From Aurantimonas sp. 22II-16-19i (GTDB lineage: Bacteria > Pseudomonadota > Alphaproteobacteria > Rhizobiales > Rhizobiaceae): a stretch of 64,000 nt of DNA. The stretch lies in contig NZ_AQQS01000003.1 in NCBI RefSeq assembly GCF_002088275.1, positions 62,001 to 126,000 of the forward strand, read 5' to 3'. The position numbers and the translations under genes are program-made. How positions within the stretch are numbered: the first letter of the stretch is position 1; each line of letters starts with the position of its first letter. The notes under the pieces were generated by a model. That model saw only the letters and a program-made list of their open reading frames with translations, made no database searches and had not been told where the DNA came from. Of this stretch, positions 56,937-64,000 are shown piece after piece.

Positions 56937-58124
56937 ATGCCCGTTGCGCCACGCTTTGCCGTCACCCTTGCCCTGCTCGCCGCCACCACCGCCGGCGCCT
57001 CCGCCCAGGAATGCGGCGGCGACTTCCAGACCTTCCTGCAGGGCGTCCGGCAGCAGGCGCTGGCCGAGGGTCGCTCGCAGTCGGCCGTCGACGCGGCCGT
57101 CGCCGACATGCGCATCAACCCGAAGGTGCTCGCCGCCGACCGGGCGCAGGGCGTCTTCGCCCAGGACTGGCGCCAGTTCGCCACCCGCATGGTCAGCGGC
57201 TACCGGCTGAAGTTCGGCCGCCAGAACATACAGAAATACGCCGGGGTCTTCGACCACGTCGAGGCCGAGACCGGCGTGCCGGCGGCGGTCATCGCCAGCT
57301 TCTGGGGCCTCGAGACCGACTACGGCGCCGTGCTCGGCGACTTCGAGACGCTGCCGGCGCTCGCCACCCTCGCCCATGACTGCCGCCGGCCGGAGCTGTT
57401 CCGCCCGCATCTGATGGCGGCGATCGAGATCGTCGACAAGGGCTACCTGACGCCGCAGGAGATGCGCGGCGCCTGGGCGGGCGAGATCGGCCAGACCCAG
57501 CTCCTGCCGGAGGAATACGTCAAGTTCGGCACCGACGAGGACGGCAACGGCCGCGTCGACCTGCGCAAGGACACGGCCGACGTCCTGATGACCACCGGCA
57601 AGTACATCGCCTCCCTCGGCTGGCGCCGCGGCGAGCCGTGGCTCGAGGCGGTCGACGTGCCGGCCGACTTCCCCTGGGACCGCGCCGCGCTGGTCAACAA
57701 GGAGCCGCGGTCGAACTTCGCAGAGCTCGGCGTCACCAAGGCCGACGGCTCGCCGCTCGAGACGGACGACGTGCCCTCGGCCCTGATCCTGCCGATGGGC
57801 CGCAACGGACCGGCCTTCCTGGCCTTCCCGAATTTCGAGATCTATCTCGCCTGGAACAAGTCGCTGGTCTATTCGCTGACGGCCGCCTATTTCGCCACCC
57901 GGCTCGCCGGGGCGGAGCCGGTCGACATGGGCGACCCCGCCCCCAGCCTCACCCTCGACGAGACCAAGGCGCTGCAGCAGAAGCTGGTGGACCGCGGCCA
58001 CGACGTCGGCGGGATCGACGGCATCATCGGCGAGAACACCCGCGCCGCGGTCCGCCGGGAGCAGCTGCGGCTCGGCATGCCGGCCGACGGCTGGCCGACG
58101 GCCCAGCTCCTCTCGGCGCTCTGA
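56937..58124 (+). CDS. MltB-family lytic murein transglycosylase with peptidoglycan-binding domain
   Basis: A 395-residue exported enzyme that cleaves glycan strands to 1,6-anhydro-MurNAc ends. The signal peptide is residues 1-23 (cleavage after GASA). The catalytic glutamate is E126 in SFWGLETDYG. GEIGQTQLLPEEYVKFGTDEDGNGRVDL and ASLGWRRGEPW are family blocks. A PG_binding_1 domain closes the protein (QQKLVDRGHDVGGIDGIIGENTRAAVRREQ). The ATG at 56937 precedes the signal peptide. The gene starts 70 bases after the lysozyme gene. Confidence 0.93.
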   Translation: MPVAPRFAVTLALLAATTAGASAQECGGDFQTFLQGVRQQALAEGRSQSAVDAAVADMRINPKVLAADRAQGVFAQDWRQFATRMVSGYRLKFGRQNIQKYAGVFDHVEAETGVPAAVIASFWGLETDYGAVLGDFETLPALATLAHDCRRPELFRPHLMAAIEIVDKGYLTPQEMRGAWAGEIGQTQLLPEEYVKFGTDEDGNGRVDLRKDTADVLMTTGKYIASLGWRRGEPWLEAVDVPADFPWDRAALVNKEPRSNFAELGVTKADGSPLETDDVPSALILPMGRNGPAFLAFPNFEIYLAWNKSLVYSLTAAYFATRLAGAEPVDMGDPAPSLTLDETKALQQKLVDRGHDVGGIDGIIGENTRAAVRREQLRLGMPADGWPTAQLLSAL

Positions 58125-58424
58125 GGCTTCCCGCCGGGCGTCACTTCGTTGAAGGGGTACCGGCGGAAACACGGGGGTCCGCGGCTGGCGCCGGCGCGCC
58201 CGAATCGCCCGGCGGCGGCCAGAAGCGGCGGTGCCGCAGGCCGCCCGCGGATCTGCGCCGCACGGGGTCCGCACCCCGCCCATGCTTCCCGGCCTCCGCC
58301 TCCCGCTCAGGGCTCGTCGCCGGTCATGACGGCCGGAGCGTGTCCCGGCGACGGCGCTGCTCAGCTGCCGGATCCGACCGCCCCCGCCGGCCCGGGCGGG
58401 ACACCCGCAACACCTGTGTATCCA

Positions 58425-58436
58425 CCCCATATGGGG
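58425..58436. promoter_or_regulatory. 12-bp palindrome upstream of luxR
   Basis: CCCCATATGGGG is perfectly self-complementary, flanked by A-C on the left and G-C on the right. A possible operator; the binding protein is unknown. Confidence 0.45.
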
Positions 58437-58466
58437 GCATTCTCCGGCGAATCCGACGCTCGGAAT

Positions 58467-58490
58467 CGGTATCGCACATCAACGATACCG
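58467..58490. promoter_or_regulatory. Inverted repeat upstream of luxR
   Basis: CGGTATCG and CGATACCG are perfect inverted 8-mers separated by CACATCAA. The 16-base centre-to-centre spacing suits a dimeric regulator contacting neighbouring major grooves. It lies 51 bases upstream of the TTGACG -35 candidate. Confidence 0.5.
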
Positions 58491-58603
58491 TTGCGATTTC
58501 GACCACTTCCGCGAAAGCCGTGCCAGGCCCGCTGCGCACGTTGACGCACCAACGGATTCGTTGTTGTGATGGATTTCAAGACTTCGGAAAACAGCGGGCT
58601 ATC

Positions 58604-59335
58604 ATGGGCCACTCCATCACCGACGACATGTTCAGGTTCGTCGATTGCGTACGGCACCTGGAAGACCACGACGCGATCGCCAACGAGCTGTTCAAGACCG
58701 TCCGGAGCTTCGGCTTCTCCAGCTTCGGGATCTCGGGCCTGCCGCAACCGGGTGAATCCCTCGAGCCCTACTTCCTCCTGTCCGGCTGGCAGTCGGAATG
58801 GTTCGACCGCTATGTCGGCAACGACTACGTCCATCTGGATCCGGTCGTCGCCCACACCACCCGCACCGACACGCCGTTCACCTGGGACGAGGCCTGCAGC
58901 GCGCGCCGGCTCGGCGCGAAGGCCCGCCGGATCATGGACGAGGCGACCGAATTCGGCATGCGCCAGGGCTTCACCGTGCCGATCTACTCGCTCAACGGCC
59001 TGTCCGCCGTCGTCACCTTCGGCGGCGAGCGGATCGAGCTGTCGCCGCGCGAGCGGGGCGCCCTGCACATGATCGCGATCTACGCGCACAGTCAGATCAA
59101 GCGACTTCTGACCCGGCGCGACGACGAGGGGGATTCGGCGACGCCCTTCTCCCTGCGCGAGCGGGAATGCGTCCTGTGGTGCGCCGCCGGCAAGACCAAC
59201 TGGGAGATCGGCCGCATCACCGGCCTCTCGGAGAAGACCGTCGAGGCCTATCTGCGCAATGCCAGCGCCAAGGTCGGCGCGATCAATCGGGCCCAGCTCG
59301 TCGCCGAAAGCCTCCGGCAACGGCGGATCAGCTGA
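58604..59335 (+). CDS. LuxR-type quorum-sensing transcription factor
   Basis: A 243-residue acyl-homoserine-lactone receptor. The ligand-pocket residues conserved in true LuxR receptors are all present: W66, Y70, D79, P80, W94 and G122. The C-terminal GerE/LuxR helix-turn-helix is FSLRERECVLWCAAGKTNWEIGRITGLSEKTVEAYLRNASAKVGA. It is therefore likely to bind an AHL made by the luxI product encoded 350 bases downstream on the same strand. The ATG at 58604 fits the family length; the frame is open far upstream but that part overlaps the transglycosylase gene in another frame. Confidence 0.93.
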   Translation: MGHSITDDMFRFVDCVRHLEDHDAIANELFKTVRSFGFSSFGISGLPQPGESLEPYFLLSGWQSEWFDRYVGNDYVHLDPVVAHTTRTDTPFTWDEACSARRLGAKARRIMDEATEFGMRQGFTVPIYSLNGLSAVVTFGGERIELSPRERGALHMIAIYAHSQIKRLLTRRDDEGDSATPFSLRERECVLWCAAGKTNWEIGRITGLSEKTVEAYLRNASAKVGAINRAQLVAESLRQRRIS

Positions 59336-59684
59336 GCGATTGACAGGGTTGCCCTGGCGGCGGCAGCGACTCATGGCCCTCTTCACGAAGATTTGACGAC
59401 ATCAGATGAGACCGACCGGGCGTCAAGATGAACGCCCCGGGACGCAAGGCTTGTGACAATTCTTCCCCAGAGATAGTCCGGAGATTTTCTTTTCCCGAAG
59501 GAACTCGTTTCCGCACAAGCACCTTTCGCTGCGACATATCATATATTTTCTCCCCGAACACCGCAAGCATCGAGATCTTTCGGGGCGACGCGCTTTCGGT
59601 TTGCTTGTCAATACGGGGAAACCCCTGAATGTAAAAATCTCCTTCCGGAGCGCAAAACCGCGCTGAACCGGAAGGAGACATCCG
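59336..59684. other. luxR-luxI spacer
   Basis: 349 bases, lower in GC than the flanking genes. A hairpin with one bulge (59416-59423 with 59432-59440) may end the luxR transcript. GGGGAAACCCC at 59615-59625 is a small palindrome. The last 45 bases form the hairpin that buries the luxI ribosome-binding site. No clear lux box of the classical 20-bp type was recognised. Confidence 0.55.
59639..59677 (+). promoter_or_regulatory. Hairpin sequestering the luxI Shine-Dalgarno
   Basis: CTCCTTCCGG (59639-59648) pairs perfectly with CCGGAAGGAG (59668-59677), and AGCGC pairs with GCGCT inside it, giving about 15 bp in all. The 3' arm contains AAGGAG, the luxI SD, seven bases before the ATG. Folded, the RNA would block ribosome binding. 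Confidence 0.75.
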
Positions 59685-60425
59685 ATGATGCGAATGGTGA
59701 CAGCGGCCAATATGTCCGACCATGCAGAAATCATGGACGACGTGTGGGAGTTTCGGCATCGACATTTCGTCGAGCGGTTCGAATGGACCGCCCTGCGCAA
59801 GCCCGACGGTCGCGAGATCGATCAGTTCGACGGGGAGAACGCGGTCCACCTGCCCCTCGTCCTCGACGGCCGTGTCGCCGGCTATACGAGGCTCTTGCGC
59901 ACCGACCAGCCGCACCTCCTGTCGGACGTCTATCCCGAGCTGATGAACGGCGGCCCCTGGCCACGCGGCGACGACATCTTCGAATGGACACGCTGCGTCG
60001 CCGAACCGGGGGTTGCGGACGCGCAAGGCGTCAGCGCCAACAACATGGTCTTTGCCGGCGTCGCCGAGGCCTTCGTCGCGCTCGGCCTGCGGGGCGTCAT
60101 CGTCCAGACCCATCCGAAGCTGGTCACCCGGCTCCTCGAAACCGGCTGGGACGTTCAGCCCTTGAACATCCCGCAGCTCTACGACGGCAAGCCGCTCGCG
60201 GTGATCTTCGCCTCCGCGACGCCCGAGACGGTCAGGATCAGCCATTCGCTGTTCCGGCTGGAGGCCCCGGTTCTCGCGATCGACGCCCATCTCCCCCATC
60301 CGGCGCTGCCCGGCGTCACGCTGCCGGCGACGCCCGGCAGGGCTGCGGCAAATTCGCGCACGAGCGACACGGGCGGCGCGCGGCGTCAAGGGGAACGACG
60401 TGCAAATCCGGGGAGGAAATCATGA
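59685..60425 (+). CDS. LuxI-type acyl-homoserine-lactone synthase
   Basis: A 246-residue autoinducer synthase that makes AHL from S-adenosylmethionine and an acyl carrier. The invariant LuxI residues are present: R24, F28, W34, D46, D49, R69, E100 and R103. The last 35 residues (PATPGRAAANSRTSDTGGARRQGERR...) are a polar extension beyond the usual fold of about 210 residues. SD AAGGAG lies seven bases before ATG 59685 but inside a hairpin. The stop overlaps the ATG of the 98-residue gene. The acyl chain cannot be predicted. Confidence 0.93.
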   Translation: MMRMVTAANMSDHAEIMDDVWEFRHRHFVERFEWTALRKPDGREIDQFDGENAVHLPLVLDGRVAGYTRLLRTDQPHLLSDVYPELMNGGPWPRGDDIFEWTRCVAEPGVADAQGVSANNMVFAGVAEAFVALGLRGVIVQTHPKLVTRLLETGWDVQPLNIPQLYDGKPLAVIFASATPETVRISHSLFRLEAPVLAIDAHLPHPALPGVTLPATPGRAAANSRTSDTGGARRQGERRANPGRKS

Positions 60426-60718
60426 TCTTTGAGGACGCCATGCCCTTGGCGCAAGCCAGAGAAGCTGCACATTTTCTCATCTCCAGCCTGTCGGCCGTAA
60501 GAGGTTTGTCCCCCGATGCGGCGCAAGCAATAGAGTTTGCCATCTCTAAGTGTGACGATAGGTTAATTATACCCAGGCGCGCCCTTCCCGTCGAAGTCAT
60601 CAACCGAAATGCGCTGCTGCATGCTTTGAATTATGCAATTCCTGAGCTAGAGCATGGCCGTCCAGAAGCTGCCGCAGCGGTGAGTTTGGCCGTCAAGATC
60701 TTGGTCGACCATCCCTAG
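60422..60718 (+). CDS. 98-residue protein overlapping luxI, function unknown
   Basis: A small soluble, mostly helical protein (MIFEDAMPLAQAREAAHFLISSLSAVRG...PEAAAAVSLAVKILVDHP) with no signal or membrane helix and no motif I recognise. ATG 60422 overlaps the luxI TGA (ATGA) and has a strong GGAGG seven bases upstream, so it is translated with luxI. Lower GC in its middle (GGTTAATTATACCC region) differs from its neighbours. By position it could modulate the synthase or receptor, or act on the signal; this is inference. It does not resemble TraM as I know that protein. Confidence 0.72.
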   Translation: MIFEDAMPLAQAREAAHFLISSLSAVRGLSPDAAQAIEFAISKCDDRLIIPRRALPVEVINRNALLHALNYAIPELEHGRPEAAAAVSLAVKILVDHP

Positions 60719-60745
60719 CGGCAAAACCAGTAAGATAGTCGAACT

Positions 60746-61114
60746 ATGCGTAATTCAAAAGCAGCATCCGACATCGACCGGCAGATCGCCGCCCGGATCA
60801 GGCTCGCACGCCTGGAAACCGGGATGTCGCAAGAAAAGCTTGCCGAGGCCCTGGGTATTACCTTTCAGCAGGTCCAGAAGTACGAGAAGGGCTTGAACCG
60901 GATCTCGGCGGGTCGTCTGCGCGAGATCTCCGATACCCTTGGCAGGGAAGTAACGTGGTTCTTCGAGGAGATGCCCACCTTCGAGGCCTATCCGACGCTG
61001 TCCAAGGCCGACCTGCGCATGCTGAAGAATCTCAAGGCGCTTTCCCCCGACACCCGCCGGGCTCTCGACGCCCTGCTCGTGTCGCTCAACCCGGATGTTG
61101 CGACCGCCGAGTGA
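60746..61114 (+). CDS. PraR/PhrR-like XRE-family transcriptional regulator
   Basis: A 122-residue protein with an N-terminal HTH_3 domain (residues about 10-68: RIRLARLETGMSQEKLAEALGITFQQVQKYEKGLNRISAGRLREIS) and a short C-terminal helix. The segment GMSQEKL...LGITFQQVQKYEKG.NR is the hallmark of the alphaproteobacterial group that includes PraR of Rhizobium leguminosarum, a repressor of quorum-sensing genes. It follows the 98-residue gene by 27 bases and may belong to the luxI operon. It is convergent with recJ. Confidence 0.88.
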   Translation: MRNSKAASDIDRQIAARIRLARLETGMSQEKLAEALGITFQQVQKYEKGLNRISAGRLREISDTLGREVTWFFEEMPTFEAYPTLSKADLRMLKNLKALSPDTRRALDALLVSLNPDVATAE

Positions 61115-61237
61115 CGCAGGCTGCCGGGTGCCGTCCGGATTTGATCCGGCGGACAGCGGCGCGGAAGCGTTGGTGCGACATCAAGCGATGCTGGACGGGC
61201 TTCGCCACCGCACGAGCGCCGACTGCCGGGGTTCCTC

Positions 61238-63037
61238 TCAGACGAAGGTCGCGACCGCAGCGTCGCTGATCCGGAAGCTGACCTCCTGCTCGCCGCGAAA
61301 GTGATCGGCCGAGACGCTGCCGGCGACATGCAGCGGCCTGCCCTGGCTGGACTGGAGAAGCTCTCCCAGTTCGCTCCCCGCGGCCTTGAAGGCGATCGCC
61401 CGCATGGTCGCGCCGTCTTCCCCCTTCAGCCGCGCGGCGACGTGACCGTTGCCGACGATGCGCGCGTCGAGGACCGTGTGCCGCGCGATGGCGAGCACCG
61501 GCGTCTCATGCGCCGAGCCGAACGGGCCGGCCCGCTCCAGCATCTCGTAGAGCGGCAGGGTCAGGCCGGCGGCACTGACGGCGCCATCGATCCTGAGGGC
61601 GTCGGACGCCCGCGCGGCGGCGAAATCCGCCCTCGCCGCGGCTTCGAGATGGGCTCGCAGATCGCCGAGCCTCTCGCGCCGCACCGTCAGCCCCGCCGCC
61701 ATGGCGTGGCCGCCGCCCTTCTCGATCACCCCGTCTTCCACCGCCGCCCGCACGATCCGGCCGAGGTCGATGCCGCTCACCGAGCGCCCCGAGCCGGAGC
61801 CCTTGCCGCTCGCATCGAAGGCGATGGCGAAGGCCGGTCGGCGATAGCGCTCCTTCAGCCGTGCCGCGATCAGCCCGACGATGCCCGGATGCCAGTCCGA
61901 AGACGCCGCGACCAGAACCGGCGGCCCGTCGCCCGAGCCGATCTCGGCGCCGACCGCGGCGTCCGCCTCGGCCAGCATGCGGACCTCCATCGCCTGGCGC
62001 TCGGCGTTCAGCGCATCGAGCTGCACGGCGATGGCGTCGGCCGAAACGTCGTCGTCGAGGCATAGCAGCCGGCTGCCGAGGGCGGCGTCGCCGATCCGGC
62101 CGCCGGCATTGATCCGCGGACCCAAAAGGAAGCCCAGATGGCCGGAGCGTACCGGGCCGGAGAGCCGCGCCACGCGGCAGAGCGCCCGCAGCCCGGCATT
62201 GTCCTGGCGACGCATCACCGCCAGCCCCTGCACCACCAGGGCCCGGTTCAGCCCCTTCAGCGGAACCACGTCGCAGATCGTCGCCAGCGCCACGAGGTCG
62301 AGCAGCCGCATCAGGTCGAGCGGCGGCTGGCTCACCCCGGGCCGGCCACGCAGCACCCGCTGCGTGGCCACCAGCGTCATGAAGACGACCCCTGCGGCGG
62401 CCAGATAGCCGAGCCCGGAGAGATCGTCCTGGCGGTTCGGATTGACCAGCGCCGCGACCTCGGGAAGTTCGGTCCCCGACTGGTGATGGTCGAGCACGAC
62501 GACGTCGAGGCCGAGGCGCCGCGCATGCTCGGCCGTATCGATGCTCGAGGTGCCGCAGTCGACGGTCACCAGCAGCCGCGCACCGCCGGCGGCCAGATCG
62601 TCGATCGCCTGGATGTTGGGCCCGTACCCCTCGGTGATACGATCCGGTATGTGAACCACCGGATCGAGCCCGTAATGGGCGAGGAAGCGCCACAGCAGCG
62701 CCGAGGAGGCCGCCCCGTCGACATCGTAGTCGCCGAAGATCGCCACCGTCTCGCGCCGTGTGACAGCATCGGCGAGACGCTGCGCGGCGGCGTCCATGTC
62801 GGTCAGGACGCTCGGGTCGGGCATCTCGTGGCGCAGCTTCGGATCGAGGAAGCGCTCGGCCGCCTGCGCCTCGACGCCGCGGGCCGCAAGCACGCGCGCC
62901 ACGATGTCCGGCAGGCCGAGCTTCTGGGACATGGCGAGCGCCTGCCCCTCGCCGCGCAGGTCCAGCGCGCTCGTCCAGCGCCGGCCGGTGACGGATGTCT
63001 CGACGCCCAGGAATGTGGTGTTGCCGGCTGGTGGCAT
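61238..63037 (-). CDS. recJ: Single-stranded-DNA-specific exonuclease RecJ
   Basis: A 5'-3' exonuclease on single-stranded DNA, used in recombination and repair. The 599-residue protein has DHH-family metal motifs FGDYDVDG and LDHHQSG, the INAGGRIGD motif, the DHHA1 signature GGGHAMAAGLT and a C-terminal OB-fold. ATG 63037 (MPPAGNTTFLGVETSVTGRRW) matches the usual rhizobial N-terminus. It lies downstream of glpX on the same strand, 251 bases away. Confidence 0.95.
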   Translation of the reverse strand: MPPAGNTTFLGVETSVTGRRWTSALDLRGEGQALAMSQKLGLPDIVARVLAARGVEAQAAERFLDPKLRHEMPDPSVLTDMDAAAQRLADAVTRRETVAIFGDYDVDGAASSALLWRFLAHYGLDPVVHIPDRITEGYGPNIQAIDDLAAGGARLLVTVDCGTSSIDTAEHARRLGLDVVVLDHHQSGTELPEVAALVNPNRQDDLSGLGYLAAAGVVFMTLVATQRVLRGRPGVSQPPLDLMRLLDLVALATICDVVPLKGLNRALVVQGLAVMRRQDNAGLRALCRVARLSGPVRSGHLGFLLGPRINAGGRIGDAALGSRLLCLDDDVSADAIAVQLDALNAERQAMEVRMLAEADAAVGAEIGSGDGPPVLVAASSDWHPGIVGLIAARLKERYRRPAFAIAFDASGKGSGSGRSVSGIDLGRIVRAAVEDGVIEKGGGHAMAAGLTVRRERLGDLRAHLEAAARADFAAARASDALRIDGAVSAAGLTLPLYEMLERAGPFGSAHETPVLAIARHTVLDARIVGNGHVAARLKGEDGATMRAIAFKAAGSELGELLQSSQGRPLHVAGSVSADHFRGEQEVSFRISDAAVATFV

Positions 63038-63288
63038 TCTGCTTCTCTGGCGGGATCGGCTTGGTTCACCGCTCGGTGGAACCGAACCCGCCTTATGTCA
63101 AACTGGCGGCGCTTCGCAAACCTTCCCGCCGGGCTCCGGTCAGGCCGATAGCCGGTCCGGCGGAGCCGTGCGATCAGACGGCCGGCGTGGCGGCGGGATG
63201 ATCTGCCGGACCAGGCGGCCGACGCCTGCCGCCTGCGGGCCGTTCGTCGAGGCTCTCGCCCGGTCTCGCCGCCCGTCCCGCAGCGCCC

Positions 63289-64000
63289 TCAGGCGAAGTC
63301 GCCGACATGGTGGTGCGCCCGCACCTCGCGGATGGTGCGCGAGAAGGAGCGCATCAGGAGCGTGTGGGTGGTCACCCGGTCGCGGTAGAAGCGCACGCCG
63401 TCGAGGAGATTGCCGTCGGTGACGCCGGTCGCCGCGAAGATGACGTTGCCCGACGCCATCTCCTCGGCGGTGTAGATCTTGTTCGGATCGCCGACGCCCA
63501 TGCGCTCGGCCCTGACCCGCTTGTCGATGGTGTTGAGCTGCAGGCGGCCCTGCATCTGGCCGCCGGTGCAGCGCAGCGCCGCCGCCGCCAGCACGCCCTC
63601 CGGCGCGCCGCCGATGCCCATGTAGATGTCGATGCCGGTCTCTTCGGGATCGGTGGTGTGGATGACGCCCGCCACGTCGCCGTCGCCGATGAGGCGGATC
63701 GCCGCGCCCGCCTCGCGCACAGCGGCGATCAGCTGGGCGTGGCGCGGCCGGTCGAGGATGCAGGCGGTCAGGTCCGCCACCTTGACGCCCTTGGCTTCCG
63801 CCAGCGCCTGCAGATTGGCCGCCGGCGAGCGGGACAGGTCGACGATGCCCTTCGGGTAGCCCGGGCCGACCGCGATCTTCTCCATGTAGACGTCGGGGGC
63901 GTTGAGGAGGCTGCCGCTGTCGGCCATGGCGACGACGGCGAGCGAGTTCGGCAGGTTCTTGGCACAGACCGTCGTGCCTTCCAGCGGGTCGAGGGCGATG
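63289..64000 (-). CDS. glpX: Class II fructose-1,6-bisphosphatase (5' end beyond window)
   Basis: The C-terminal 236 residues of GlpX, a gluconeogenic phosphatase. The visible part starts in the metal-binding DPLEGTT and continues through MADSGSLLNAPDVYMEKIAVGP, the GIGGAPEGVLAAAALRC active-site block, and FAATGVTDGNLLDGV near the end. The start codon is outside the window. The order glpX-recJ is common in Rhizobiales. Confidence 0.94.
   Translation of the reverse strand, partial: IALDPLEGTTVCAKNLPNSLAVVAMADSGSLLNAPDVYMEKIAVGPGYPKGIVDLSRSPAANLQALAEAKGVKVADLTACILDRPRHAQLIAAVREAGAAIRLIGDGDVAGVIHTTDPEETGIDIYMGIGGAPEGVLAAAALRCTGGQMQGRLQLNTIDKRVRAERMGVGDPNKIYTAEEMASGNVIFAATGVTDGNLLDGVRFYRDRVTTHTLLMRSFSRTIREVRAHHHVGDFA

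Larger units (their letters stand above)
58125..58603. other. luxR upstream region with two palindromes
   Basis: 479 bases without a supported gene. Near luxR it holds the 12-bp palindrome at 58425-58436, the 8-bp inverted repeat at 58467-58490, and a possible -35 TTGACG at 58541-58546 with a weak -10 near 58564. Confidence 0.55.

Noticed and set aside
57638-58603. A 322-codon upstream extension of the luxR frame
   Set aside because: It lies over the transglycosylase gene in another frame and is Arg/Pro/Gly-rich shadow sequence; the ATG at 58604 gives the exact LuxR length.
59615-59625. GGGGAAACCCC as a lux box for luxI
   Set aside because: Too short and without the flanking bases of known lux boxes; it may only be part of the leader fold.
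61135-61149. CCGGAT/ATCCGG hairpin between the XRE gene and recJ as a bidirectional terminator
   Set aside because: Only six base pairs and no T run on either strand; not strong enough to call.

Overview
The window is high-GC, densely packed alphaproteobacterial chromosome. Gene content and order point to Hyphomicrobiales (Rhizobiales): two DUF465 genes, purE-purK and a zinc-less rpmJ; pyk beside a DUF1036 gene; the dgt / argS / SPOR / nagZ / tat / serS / surE / pcm / nlpD block; an ExoR-like Sel1 protein; rnpB beside mraZ; and a palindromic repeat typical of rhizobial spacers. A marine or plant-associated family such as Aurantimonadaceae would fit, but that is a guess. I saw no tRNA, rRNA, CRISPR array, insertion sequence or prophage.

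Layout. 1-8.4 kb: inositol monophosphatase (cut by the window edge), efp, a Sel1-repeat gene overlapping a ThiE-like gene, a TSUP exporter, an acyl-CoA synthetase, two DUF465 genes, purE-purK and rpmJ. 8.4-14.2 kb: a periplasmic TPR protein, a small exported Gly/Ser/Gln-rich protein, and a ProU-type glycine betaine importer proV-proW-proX that closely resembles the enterobacterial system. 14.3-35.8 kb: central metabolism and housekeeping (pyk, DUF1036, EamA transporter, nlpD-like, pcm, surE, serS, tatCBA, an orphan ABC ATPase, nagZ, SPOR protein, argS, dgt, erpA, xthA, exoR, ilvD). 36.1-37.3 kb: a FadL-family outer-membrane protein. 38.2-52.9 kb: the division and cell-wall (dcw) cluster on the minus strand, mraZ-rsmH-ftsL-ftsI-murE-murF-mraY-murD-ftsW-(insert)-murG-murC-murB. 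53.6-54.1 kb: RNase P RNA. 54.2-58.1 kb: further peptidoglycan enzymes (amidase, GH25 lysozyme, MltB-like transglycosylase) and a TerB/DnaJ protein. 58.6-61.1 kb: a quorum-sensing locus, luxR-luxI, a 98-residue unknown overlapping luxI, and a PraR-like XRE regulator. 61.2-64 kb: recJ and glpX (cut by the window edge).

The dominant theme is envelope biogenesis: lipid II synthesis (murB-G, mraY), septal synthesis (ftsI, ftsL, ftsW), wall turnover and recycling (nagZ, amidase, lysozyme, transglycosylase, nlpD-like) and Tat export. Much of the minus-strand cluster is translationally coupled through 4-base ATGA or GTGA overlaps.

The most unusual signals are these. (1) A long hairpin in the luxI leader buries the Shine-Dalgarno sequence. 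(2) A small-membrane-protein module sits between ftsW and murG, next to a second copy of its 46-residue gene that carries an amber stop at codon 4. (3) Four TGGG boxes with an exact 10-base period precede mraZ. (4) A terminator-like hairpin lies between tatA and tatB. (5) A consensus promoter followed at once by a terminator lies upstream of rpmJ. All calls come from reading the sequence; no database search was run.
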